Below, one piece after another: positions 1 through 6,991 of a stretch of 19,559 bases of DNA (position 1 is the stretch's first letter; the number at the start of each line of letters is the position of its first letter). A program made the translations under genes and the position numbers. The DNA comes from CAYSGL01 sp964520985 (GTDB taxonomy: Bacteria; Pseudomonadota; Alphaproteobacteria; Micavibrionales; Micavibrionaceae), in the NCBI GenBank assembly GCA_964520985.1, contig CAZFPB010000022.1, positions 1 to 19,559 of the forward strand, read 5' to 3'. Under the pieces are notes generated by a model. That model was not told where the DNA came from and searched no databases. It saw only the letters and a list, made by a program, of their open reading frames with translations.

Positions 1-168
1 CGCGACATATTTCGCATAGTCTTCGGAGTAGCCCGACGCATGCACGATACGCGCGGGGCGCGGCCCGGCCCCTCGTGAGTGGCAGTCAGTGCAAAGCCCG
101 CTCGTGCAGCAGTTGCGAACGACCTGCCAATTACCCTTTTCCCATTTGACCGGCTGATTGTATCTCAC
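1..168 (-). CDS. Partial Cys-rich small protein, 5' part only
   Basis: The frame starts at a GTG (168-166) and runs off the window edge, giving 56 codons with no stop. The start is supported by a GAGGT Shine-Dalgarno-like stretch about 9 bases upstream. The product begins MRYNQPVKWEKG and has a closely spaced cysteine group, NCCTSGLCTDCHS, that could bind zinc. It lies 14 bases after the stop of the upstream 38-aa membrane peptide, so the two are probably co-transcribed. No family is recognised. The alternative is chance coding; the Cys pattern and the fit to the operon favour a real gene. Confidence 0.5.
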   Translation of the reverse strand, partial: MRYNQPVKWEKGNWQVVRNCCTSGLCTDCHSRGAGPRPARIVHASGYSEDYAKYVA

Positions 169-170
169 GG

Positions 171-186
171 CTGACGACCTCGTTAG
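171..186. promoter_or_regulatory. Copy of the CTGACG-N4-CGTYAR palindrome (weak)
   Basis: CTGACGACCTCGTTAG matches the palindrome seen upstream of several genes in the right arm, with one arm mismatch. It overlaps the stop codon of the 38-aa peptide and the Shine-Dalgarno-like region of the next gene. No -10-like hexamer was seen beside it, so it may be coincidental. Confidence 0.3.
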
Positions 187-299
187 GGCCCGAAGACCAA
201 CTGTAGCCACTTCCACCCCTGGATAATCAGCGCAACGCCCGAGACGATGGCTGTAGTTCCAAGGACCGTAAAGCCTATCTGCAATCCTAGCTGAAACAT
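183..299 (-). CDS. 38-aa single-span membrane peptide
   Basis: The ATG at 299-297 is preceded by a perfect AGGAGG (AGGAGGTCGAATG), the strongest ribosome binding site in the window, which decides this start over longer in-frame options. The product starts MFQLGLQIGFTVLGTTAIV, followed by more hydrophobic sequence and a short WKWLQLVFGP end. That gives one membrane helix covering roughly residues 5-30. It sits after the gene ending at 394 and before the Cys-rich gene at 168. Small membrane peptides are common in phages (holin-like, superinfection exclusion, host takeover), but nothing here identifies the role. Confidence 0.7.
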   Translation of the reverse strand: MFQLGLQIGFTVLGTTAIVSGVALIIQGWKWLQLVFGP

Positions 300-342
300 T
301 CGACCTCCTAAAAATCGCGCGGCCCGTCGGGATGTGGGGGTC

Positions 343-371
343 GTGTCGGGGCGCTCATAACACCCCGACAC
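343..371. repeat. Perfect 9-bp inverted repeat (hairpin or operator)
   Basis: GTGTCGGGG at 343-351 is repeated inverted as CCCCGACAC at 363-371, with an 11-base loop. It lies in the 94-bp space between the gene ending at 394 and the AGGAGG of the 38-aa peptide. No T-tract follows on either strand, so it is a poor intrinsic terminator. An mRNA stem or an operator is as likely. Confidence 0.5.
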
Positions 372-393
372 ACCGCGCGCAATCGCCGACCCA

Positions 394-1338
394 CTACTCG
401 GCTTTTTGTTCGCCTATGTCTTTCACCGGTGCCCGCTCCAAGATAACCGGCTTGGTCGGGCGGCTGAAAAATCCGAATTTATCGTCATCCTTGCTACGCT
501 CAAGCTTCGCGCAGAACTGAACACGGAAGCCGCGCAGATTGTGCTCGCCCGTCTTGCTAACTTCGTTCATGAACTCGGCGGGAATCGTGCCGTAGACTTT
601 GTAGCCGGCGTCGGTAACGACAAGCATCTTAGACACGATACCGAAGCGGCTCTCGGTCGTCTTCGTGCTGACAATCTTGCCCGTGATAGTGACGCGCTCG
701 TCAGTCACCGGAACCGGCTCGGCCGCAATCATCTCGGCAGCGCGTGCGGCCTGCTTCGCCGGGCGCTCGACCGTGATTTGATGCCACACGTTCGCGAGCA
801 GCTTCTCGCGACCTTCGCTAAGGTTCCCGTAGCGAATTACACCGTGTACAACGTCGAGAATAATTTCCTCTTGACGCGGCAGACGTTCGTCGCGACCGAC
901 AACACCGGCAGGCAGCGGCGTCGTAAGTTCGACGAACTTAGCCCACACGTCGCCGAGCTGCGCGTCTTCGAGCAGCTTCTGCGCCTTGCGTTTGCCGGCG
1001 GTGGCCGCCAAGCCAGCCTTGGCGCGCTTGCGGAAACTCTTAAACGCCATAGGGTCGTCTATGCCCATTTTCTCGGCGCAGTCGAGGCCGGTCGTTATGT
1101 ACGTATTCGAGGGCAAGTGATGAAACCGGGCGACATACATCGCGCGAGCGCCGCAGATATGGCAAGTGCCGCTATTGTGAGTCTCGGCGACCTTGCCGCC
1201 CGTCGCTTTCATGTGAGCATGGAACCGCGCACGGTCGGCCATGAAGGTAAGCCCCTCGATACCGCCACCGTAGTAATCGCAAGCGACGAAGTTATAGTCG
1301 CCGGTAACAATTGCGCTCGGGCGGTGTGCATCGGTGCG
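394..1338 (-). CDS. Phage protein with Cys/His motif and possible C-terminal OB fold (5' end lost in gap)
   Basis: An open frame of 314 residues enters from the N-gap and ends in a stop at 394; the true start lies in the gap or just inside it. Near its beginning is IVTGDYNFVACDYYGGGIEG. Then comes a likely zinc-binding stretch, THNSGTCHICGARA, with a later conserved-looking TTGLDCAEKMGID. A helical, Lys/Arg/Ala-rich middle follows. The last 110 residues (VTITGKIVST, then MLVVTDAGYKVYGTIP, then FRVQFCAKLE) alternate hydrophobic strands as in a small OB fold. It lies downstream of DNA polymerase, so a nucleic-acid role is plausible. That is inference; no named family is recognised. Confidence 0.75.
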   Translation of the reverse strand, partial: RTDAHRPSAIVTGDYNFVACDYYGGGIEGLTFMADRARFHAHMKATGGKVAETHNSGTCHICGARAMYVARFHHLPSNTYITTGLDCAEKMGIDDPMAFKSFRKRAKAGLAATAGKRKAQKLLEDAQLGDVWAKFVELTTPLPAGVVGRDERLPRQEEIILDVVHGVIRYGNLSEGREKLLANVWHQITVERPAKQAARAAEMIAAEPVPVTDERVTITGKIVSTKTTESRFGIVSKMLVVTDAGYKVYGTIPAEFMNEVSKTGEHNLRGFRVQFCAKLERSKDDDKFGFFSRPTKPVILERAPVKDIGEQKAE

Positions 1339-1438
1339 NNNNNNNNNNNNNNNNNNNNNNNNNNNNNNNNNNNNNNNNNNNNNNNNNNNNNNNNNNNNNN
1401 NNNNNNNNNNNNNNNNNNNNNNNNNNNNNNNNNNNNNN
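1339..1438. other. Assembly gap (100 N), true length unknown
   Basis: The flanks share no overlap, so unlike two other gaps here this one hides real sequence. It removes the C-terminal part of DNA polymerase (motif C and the end of the palm) and the start of the next gene. At least several hundred bases are probably missing, since family-A polymerases continue well beyond motif B. Confidence 0.9.
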
Positions 1439-3038
1439 ACTTTTCCGCGCCGAAGCGTTTCCAGCCGCCGACCCACGCACCGAAGTCGGTCGCGAGCACC
1501 GGGATTTTCCCGTAAGTCTGGCGGTCTTCGTGGTGCTTGCCGTGTTGTTTCTTGTAGTCGATGTAGAACTGCAGCGGCTTGCCCGTGAGCAGGCCGGCCA
1601 TCATCTCGTAAATTTTGCCGTGCGTGCGAAAGACATCGATTCGCCACTGCTCATTAAACAAGCAAGACGTTCCTACAGCCTGAATCGCCGAGAAGTCTGC
1701 AGATATCAGTCGGTGGCCCGGCGCTGCGATAATCAACGAACGCAGGCAGCTCGCGACCACTTCGAGCGGATCGACGCCGGGGTACTCGTACTCTACGAGT
1801 TCGAGGCACCGCGAAGCGATAACCCCGAGGGCGCGCTCGGCCTCTTCGGGTTTCTTGAACAATCCGCTATAGAGGTTCGCAGGCTGCACGGCTCGGCCGT
1901 TCCATAAGCCGGTGTGCGCGCCGTAGTAGATGTATTGATCGCAGAGGCGACCGGCCGGGGTGGTGTGGGAACGAAACGCGTAAAGCTTTTTAACGCTGCC
2001 GTAGGCGAGAATCTGCCGAATGCGTAGCACGCGCTGCACGGCGAGCGGGTAGTCTTTGCGCTGTAACGCCTCTTCGAGCGTGTCTTCGTCGAGGTTATAT
2101 AGCGTCACACCTTGCCGCGCCATCCATGCGAGCAGCTTCTGCACTTCGCTCGAATTCTTGACGGCGTAGTTAGTGAGCTGCTGCAGCTCCGAGTTATACC
2201 GTAGGAAACATTGCTCGACGATAGCGATGCAGTTCTCGACGGCCGCGCGGTCGATTTGCATGCCTCGGGTATTGATGCGGAAGTCAGTACGCCATACTTC
2301 AAGCTCGCGCGGTGTGAGGTCGGGCAGCCGCATCGACGCCTCGGCCTCGGTGCGAATATCTTGCTTGTTATATTCGTAGAATCGCTCGAAGTCTTCCGAC
2401 GCAGTTAACGGCGTCCACCGAAGCGAGGGGCTTGCCTTCGTCGGTTTCTTCGGCATGGTGAGCTTTTTAATAAGCTTGTCGCCGGCCGGGTCTTTGCGCT
2501 CGTGAAGCCGCAGCACGTCGCCCACGTCGTCGAGGGCACCGGGGTACGCGCTCGCTCGCGACTTCGCCATACAGCACCGCAACTGCTCGACGTTAAGCTT
2601 AGGCCACCCAAGCTTAGGCACGCAGTAAAGGTTCCAGACCCAAAACTCGAAGCCGATGTTAAAGGCTTCGATTGTTCCATTGTTCGCGATGTAGTCGCAC
2701 AGCTCGCTCGGGTCGCAAAGCTTGCGGTGTGGGGGAATCCGCATACCGGCGCAGTAGTCAGGTCGCCACCATCGGCGGCCCTTGCCGTCTTTCAAATCCC
2801 ACGACATCGAGAGAATTTCAAAGGTGGGGTGCTCGATGTAGTTACGAGCGCCGACGGCTCGCAGCCCTTTGTTATCTTTGCCGAGCCCCGGCAACGCCGA
2901 CCATTTTTTCTCTACTTCGTCATAGACGAGCCCGGCCTCGCTGTATGTCTCGAAGTCGAAGTCGGGGTAGACGGTCGCGAAACCGGGGCCGGCTTTGACG
3001 AGCGTGCCGGCTCGGTATGATTCCCACGGGTACGCCAC
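1439..3038 (-). CDS. Family-A DNA polymerase with 3'-5' exonuclease domain (3' end lost in gap)
   Basis: This replicative polymerase is related to bacterial Pol I without the 5' nuclease. Start: a GTG at 3038-3036, three bases after the upstream stop, because longer forms would overlap that gene by about 80 bp. Exonuclease motifs: DFDFETYSE (D28, E30), NIGFEFWVW (about 127-135) and YNKQD (D227). The polymerase domain has TGLWNGRAVQPANL (about 376-389), motif A ADFSAIQAVG (D448) and motif B with GKIPVLATDFG (K511, F519). The frame enters the N-gap at residue 533, before motif C. Two oddities: the usual Glu of motif A (E. coli E710) is Gln453, and the residue equivalent to E. coli F762 is Leu515. 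It belongs to the leftward operon with the Cas4-like nuclease and the SSB-like protein. Confidence 0.93.
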
Positions 3039-3040
3039 GG

Positions 3041-3382
3041 TTAGAGATTTTCGTAAGGGTACAAGGCGGCGAATTCGTTGATAGCTTCGAGCGCTTGCTC
3101 GGGGGTGGCGAATAGCAAACATTCGCGCGCCCGCATCGCTGCGCGCCTAATGTCGTCATGATCGAGCTTGAGCCGGGCGACCTCGGCGTCGATTACGCGC
3201 TGCCGTTCTTCGGTGAAACGTTCGATAAGTTCGCGAGCTTTGCGAATGCGCGCAGGCTCGGGGCGTTTCGCTAGTTCCTCGATTTGCCAACGCTTACGGG
3301 CCGCGCCGGTCTTGATACTTTCTATGCGGTCTTTCAGGTATCGGCGTTGCTGCTGATTCGTCAACGGTTTCGGTGTGCTCAT
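3041..3382 (-). CDS. Helical charged protein of 113 aa upstream of DNA polymerase
   Basis: The start ATG at 3382 is chosen over the longer frame (3427) because AAAGGGC lies 5 bases upstream, whereas 3427 has no ribosome binding site and would place the start inside a 13-bp inverted repeat. The product (MSTPKPLTNQQQRRYLKDRI...) is almost entirely Arg/Glu/Ala-rich helix, with coiled-coil potential around ARELIERFTEERQRVIDAEV. Its stop is separated by two bases from the polymerase GTG, so polymerase translation is probably coupled to it. No family is recognised; a polymerase or DNA accessory role is only suggested by position. Confidence 0.8.
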   Translation of the reverse strand: MSTPKPLTNQQQRRYLKDRIESIKTGAARKRWQIEELAKRPEPARIRKARELIERFTEERQRVIDAEVARLKLDHDDIRRAAMRARECLLFATPEQALEAINEFAALYPYENL

Positions 3383-3403
3383 TTGTTGCCCTTTGCGTCT
3401 ACG

Positions 3404-3468
3404 CTCTCGGTGCCAGTCGCCGCCCATTTAAGAGAGGCGCGTACTAGCGCCATCGCTGGCACCGAGAG
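3404..3468. repeat. Perfect 13-bp inverted repeat upstream of the polymerase gene pair
   Basis: CTCTCGGTGCCAG (3404-3416) recurs inverted as CTGGCACCGAGAG (3456-3468) with 39 bases between. On the minus strand it lies between the SSB-like gene (and its DDIPF mini-ORF) and the 113-aa gene, ending about 20 bases before that start codon. It could form an mRNA stem that sets stability or expression of the distal genes, or be a protein-binding site. There is no T-tract. Confidence 0.7.
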
Positions 3469-3486
3469 TTTCGACGGGTCTGTCAG

Positions 3487-3531
3487 TTAGAACGGTATAT
3501 CGTCTTCGAGGGGGTCGATGTCAGTCAACAT
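3487..3531 (-). CDS. 14-codon frame encoding an SSB C-terminal tip (MLTDIDPLEDDIPF)
   Basis: The frame ATG...TAA encodes MLTDIDPLEDDIPF. Its last residues are the acidic Asp-Asp-Ile-Pro-Phe tip by which bacterial SSB proteins recruit replication and repair partners. It starts 31 bases beyond the stop of the SSB-like gene and lies in the +1 frame relative to it. Two routes to expression are visible. One is its own start, with GAGGG five bases before the ATG. The other is a +1 shift at CTTTAAC on the SSB-like mRNA (3568-3562), since this frame is open from there. A real single-base indel separating tail from body is the third possibility. The match to the SSB tip is seen directly; the expression mode is not known. 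Confidence 0.6.
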   Translation of the reverse strand: MLTDIDPLEDDIPF

Positions 3532-3562
3532 TGACGCCCTCGGTAGATAAAATCCCGCTACG

Positions 3563-4851
3563 TTAAAGCTTCACCATATGGCCGGCCTGCAAGAGCTGCG
3601 GGTCTTGCCAGCCTTGCGCCTTGAACGCTTCGTAGCGGCCCCCGTTCAAGTTCGCCATTTTGTAGCCCATTGGCGCACCGAGCGGGCAGACAACGCTCGG
3701 AGCTGCGCCGGGGCCGGGCATCGTGGGTGCCGACGGAATTGCCGGCATCGCGCCCGGCATCTGCGGTGCCCCTGGCATCTGCGGCACACCGCCCGGCTGC
3801 ATAAAGCTCGTATGCGGCTGCACTGGCACGCCCGGTACGGCTGCCGGCGGCGTCGGTGTAGCGCCCGGCATCTGCGGAACGCCCGGCGCTGACGGCATCG
3901 TCGGCATACCCGGAACGCCCGGCATCTGCGGAACGCCACCCGGCGCGCCCGGCATCTGCGGTGCCCCTGGCATGAACGTCGAAGCGCCCGGCATCTGCGG
4001 AACGCCACCCGGCGCGCCCGGCATGCCGGCCTGATTCGGAACGTTTGCAACGTTGCCGATAGGCTGCGCGGTCACGCCCTGCGGCAGCGCTGCACGACCT
4101 GCGCCCACGCTGCGCGGATCGGGGCCGCTAACGATTTCCTTATCGGGTGCTCGGTAAAACACCATATTGTGATTGATGTAAACGCCCGGCTTCTGCGGGT
4201 TATTGTTCGTGTNNNNNNNNNNNNNNNNNNNNNNNNNNNNNNNNNNNNNNNNNNNNNNNNNNNNNNNNNNNNNNNNNNNNNNNNNNNNNNNNNNNNNNNN
4301 NNNNNNNNNNNNAACACCATATTGTGATTGATGTAAACGCCCGGCTTCTGCGGGTTATTGTTCGTGTTGACCGTGATAAGCGTCTCGACCCAAAAGCCGC
4401 GCTTGACGAGGCCGGCCTGCGCGAGCACGTTGCCTGCTTCGTCGTAGACCTTCGTCGCGAAACCCGAGCCACAGCGAATGATCCAGTGCCCCGGAAAGCC
4501 CTCGCGGTCGCAGTTCTTCCGCATGTTCGCCTCGGGGTTCGGGGTGGCGTCGTCGCCGTCCGAAATTTTCCACGCGAACCGCGGCAGCTGCGTCTGCCCC
4601 TGCGGCCAAAAACCTTGTGCGAGCTGCAGGATTCGCGCGCCCCACTGCGTCTGCCACCATGCCTGCTCGCCGGCCTTGCGAATCGCGACCGCGAAGAAAT
4701 AGTTTACGCGACTCTGCCCGGCGTTCGGGCCTGACTTCACCGTCAGCGGATTGCCTTGCATGTCTTCCGTCTGCGCCTCGTACAAGTCACCTTGCACGAT
4801 ACGACCGGGGGGTAAAAGAATTTGATTGTCTGAAAGAACGGCTGCGTTCAT
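3563..4851 (-). CDS. SSB-like ssDNA-binding protein with Pro/Gly/Met linker (interrupted by a false gap)
   Basis: Read across the false gap (the N run plus one 55-bp copy removed, 155 bases), this is one 377-aa frame. The first about 190 residues form a mixed domain resembling phage ssDNA-binding proteins of the DUF2815 type: MNAAVLSDNQILLPPGRIVQ, RVNYFFAVAIRK, and GVYINHNMVFYRAP at the join. A long linker of MPGAP/GVPQMPGA repeats follows, like the disordered linker of SSBs, then a small C-terminal unit, LNGGRYEAFKAQGWQDPQLL, ending HMVKL. The start overlaps the stop of the Cas4-like nuclease by ATGA. A phage order of nuclease, SSB and PolA supports the call. The acidic tip expected of an SSB is absent from this frame but present in the +1 frame just downstream. 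Confidence 0.8.
3916..4024. repeat. In-frame 40-bp direct repeats within the SSB-like linker
   Basis: Identical 40-base copies lie at 3916-3955 and 3985-4024, 69 bases (23 codons) apart. Shorter copies of GGCATCTGCGG are scattered from about 3757 to 4000. They encode GVPQMPGA-type units on the minus strand. The spacing keeps the frame, so gain or loss of units would change linker length only. Confidence 0.85.
4213..4312. other. False assembly gap: 100 N between identical 55-bp contig ends
   Basis: The 55 bases before the N run (4158-4212) and after it (4313-4367) are identical. This is the signature of two contigs overlapping by one k-mer that were scaffolded with filler instead of merged. 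Removing 155 bases restores an uninterrupted 378-codon frame, which shows that nothing is missing here. Confidence 0.93.
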
Positions 4852-6077
4852 TTGCTAAACACCTTGCGTGCGGTTATGGAATTATCCCGCGTCAGTTTAA
4901 GGGCTGGCGTGGGTCTGGAAGCGTAGGCGCTCATAACATCGGGGTCAATGCCCAAGTTAATGGCCTGCGTTGGCGTTACTACGAGGTCTTTGCGAGCGAG
5001 TTTCTTACGAAGGTCAACACCGATCAAATCGCCGAGCCCGACGAGTTCGTCAGCGTTCACGTTATCATAGTACGTTAAGACCGACTTGCCCGGCCCCATG
5101 TGGAAATGTGGCACAGACTGCCCCGAGCGCAGCATTACCTCGGCTTGCGCCTCTAAGCCGGTTTTGCGAGCTTCTAGCCGCTTCATTGCCTCTTGAAGTA
5201 AAGCAAGCTCGATACCTACCGCAGTCGAACTTAGCTCGACGCGTTCGGCAGTGTAGCTATGATCGATCCATTTAAAGCCGCTATTCTGCAGCGCCCCGCA
5301 AACGTGTCGAGCCTTGCAGTCGATGCAATGACCGCCGGGCGTTGCCTTCGGCGCAAACGATTCGCCGAGCGGCATCAAAGCGCGGTCTACGGCGTCGTTT
5401 GCATCAATGATGATATTGCGCAGATTGATAGCCTTCGTGCGCCACACGCGCACCGCGCCCTCGCGGGAGTACGACCGCGGCTGCACGATAATAATCTCGA
5501 TGTAGAGGTCGTCGTCGATATCTTGCAGCCCGTGTAGGTCCATGACGCCCGAAACATAAGCCGAGGTCTGCGCATGCTCGAACACCTCGACGTAGCGGTG
5601 CCCGTATTTGTAGTCGCCCACGCGCACGAGTTTTATTCGACCTTGCTGGAAACGATCCGCAGGCAAGCCGGGCGGGCATGCGTGGGGGTACGCGATGCGG
5701 GCATCGGGAAAGTAACGGTGCGCGTCGGGCGTGCCTTCACATTCTGAGTCGTGAACGCGCCTAATGGGCAGCCATTCCTCTATGTGTAGCTCGGCGTCTG
5801 GAGCATCTAACGCGCGGGCGTACAGCACAGCACCGGCGTGCATGTCGGCGTCTACGGTCCATTCTTTGCCCTCGCTGTGAAACTTCGCGCCGACCGGCAG
5901 CTCGTGCCCGTAACCGGCGAGATACCGACGGGCTACCCAATGGGCCGCGGTGCCCTCTTGCTCTTCCTCGGTCGGCGGTAACGGCGGCACTTGCTCTTGC
6001 AGCTGCAGTGACGCATTACACGCGATGGTAAGCGCGAGCGAGCTAGGGCGCGCTCTTACCGGTCGTCTGATTTGCAT
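4848..6077 (-). CDS. Cas4/RecB-like Fe-S exonuclease (DUF2800 type)
   Basis: 409 aa. The RecB-nuclease motifs appear in order: His46 (EGTAAHWVA), Asp118 (EGTPDAHRYFPD), Asp155-x-Lys157 (VGDYKYG) and Gln170-xxx-Tyr174 (HAQTSAY). Four cysteines match the Cas4/AddB iron-sulphur arrangement: one near the N terminus (C20, TIACNASL) and three late in the domain (C251, C254, C260; HCIDCKARHVC). Such proteins resect DNA ends, and in phages they sit next to SSB and PolA genes, as here. The stop overlaps the SSB-like start (ATGA), implying coupled translation. The first 35 bases overlap the upstream 63-aa gene; GAGG lies about 10 bases before the ATG. Length is close to that expected for DUF2800 proteins. 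Confidence 0.88.
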   Translation of the reverse strand: MQIRRPVRARPSSLALTIACNASLQLQEQVPPLPPTEEEQEGTAAHWVARRYLAGYGHELPVGAKFHSEGKEWTVDADMHAGAVLYARALDAPDAELHIEEWLPIRRVHDSECEGTPDAHRYFPDARIAYPHACPPGLPADRFQQGRIKLVRVGDYKYGHRYVEVFEHAQTSAYVSGVMDLHGLQDIDDDLYIEIIIVQPRSYSREGAVRVWRTKAINLRNIIIDANDAVDRALMPLGESFAPKATPGGHCIDCKARHVCGALQNSGFKWIDHSYTAERVELSSTAVGIELALLQEAMKRLEARKTGLEAQAEVMLRSGQSVPHFHMGPGKSVLTYYDNVNADELVGLGDLIGVDLRKKLARKDLVVTPTQAINLGIDPDVMSAYASRPTPALKLTRDNSITARKVFSK

Positions 6078-6234
6078 TTACTTCGACCTCTTCGGTAGAC
6101 GTGTCGAGGCTGACGACCTCGGCAGGTAGTTCGGTAACGAACGCGCCGAAAGCGTCGAACAAATGAAACACCGAGGGCGATACCTGCACGAAGTAACGCC
6201 CGTCGGGTAGCTTGTGACGCTTTCGGCGGTTCAT
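6043..6234 (-). CDS. Small hypothetical protein (63 aa)
   Basis: The ATG at 6234 follows the upstream stop by four bases, and its 3' end overlaps the nuclease gene by 35 bases, so it is embedded in the operon. The product has a basic start (MNRRKRHKLPDGRYFVQVSP), a hydrophobic centre with several aromatic residues (VFHLFDAFGAFV) and an acidic tail. There is no membrane span and no known motif. The Shine-Dalgarno match is weak, so expression is probably coupled to the gene before it. Confidence 0.7.
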   Translation of the reverse strand: MNRRKRHKLPDGRYFVQVSPSVFHLFDAFGAFVTELPAEVVSLDTSTEEVEVNANQTTGKSAP

Positions 6235-6238
6235 TGTC

Positions 6239-6891
6239 TTACGCCATTGCGAGATGCGTTTCGAGTTCCAGCTCGGCGGCCGGCAGCAAGTGCGGCATAT
6301 TCTTTAGCAGCTGCAGCGACGGTGCCCCCGCGGCCTGAATCAACGCCGTTACCTGCTCGGCGGTAATCTTGCCGGCGGTTCGAGCGGCCGTGACTTTCGC
6401 CACGAACGCGCGGAACGGGTCTACGTCTTGCACCACTCCCGCGTTATTGCCGTTGGGCACCCCCAATACAGCTGTAGGCGGCATCGGCACGCCGGGCGCG
6501 GGGGGAACTAACCCCGCTTGCGCTTGCCCTTCGGCTTGCGCGACTGCGGGCGGGGGCGGGGGCGGGATTGCGCCGTTAAACGCTTGCGGGTAGGCGGCGA
6601 CTTGCTCTTGCGTGACTCCGGGCGGGGGCGGCGGGATGGCTGCGCCTTGGCCTTGGGCTTGGCCTTGGCCGTAGGCTTCGAGCGCTGCGGCTTGCTCGGC
6701 CGGGCTTTGCGTGAAGCCGGGCGGGGGCGGGATTTGGGCTTGAACTGACACCGGGGCAGAAGCCCCCACCGGTGCCGGTGTGCTCGCAGCCGGGCTACGC
6801 ACGCGACCGCTCGTAAATAATTCCTTCGTCACAGCCGAGACGATTGCCTCGTCGATGCCTTTCTGCAGCTTCCACGTTTTATCTTTTTTCA
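6239..6891 (-). CDS. Proline-rich protein with IPPPPP repeats (start at gap edge)
   Basis: The frame is open from the gap edge, where it shows xTG followed by AAAAAAGATAAAACG. An ATG with its first base in the gap is the likely start, giving M-KKDKTWKLQKGIDEAIVSA and about 217 aa. Residues about 25-125 are low-complexity: three blocks of IPPPP(PP) separated by Ala/Gln/Gly-rich stretches. The last 65 residues, from DVDPFRAFVAKVTAA onward, look folded and helical. The proline blocks suggest a flexible spacer or a protein-binding tract. It heads the nuclease-SSB-PolA run, but no function can be assigned. Confidence 0.75.
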
Positions 6892-6991
6892 NNNNNNNNN
6901 NNNNNNNNNNNNNNNNNNNNNNNNNNNNNNNNNNNNNNNNNNNNNNNNNNNNNNNNNNNNNNNNNNNNNNNNNNNNNNNNNNNNNNNNNNN
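6892..6991. other. Assembly gap (100 N), no flank overlap
   Basis: The flanks do not repeat each other, so the missing length is unknown. It separates the proline-rich gene from the first gene of the leftward operon; further small genes may be hidden here. Confidence 0.9.

Noticed and set aside
689..704. GTGACG-CGCT-CGTCAG as a further regulatory palindrome
   Set aside because: It lies inside the coding region of the gene ending at 394, with no start or promoter beside it; probably chance in GC-rich coding sequence.
406..1515. Long plus-strand frame opposite the gene ending at 394
   Set aside because: It crosses the gap and mirrors a coding frame with better motifs and context on the minus strand.
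1209..3122. Single continuous gene reading from the polymerase through the N run to 1209
   Set aside because: The N run has arbitrary length, and the sequence beyond it in that frame is a shadow of the gene ending at 394.
3383..3427. Longer start (ATG 3427) for the 113-aa protein
   Set aside because: No Shine-Dalgarno, and the extension would be encoded by the arm of an inverted repeat; 3382 has AAAGGGC at good spacing.
3720..4030. Short direct repeats as a CRISPR array, and the plus-strand Gly/Cys-rich frame as a collagen-like gene
   Set aside because: Repeat spacing is irregular and the repeats are codons of the minus-strand Pro/Gly linker.
4158..4367. 55-bp direct repeat as a biological duplication or recombination site
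   Set aside because: Both 55-bp duplications in the window flank runs of exactly 100 N, and collapsing them repairs genes; assembly overlap explains them fully.
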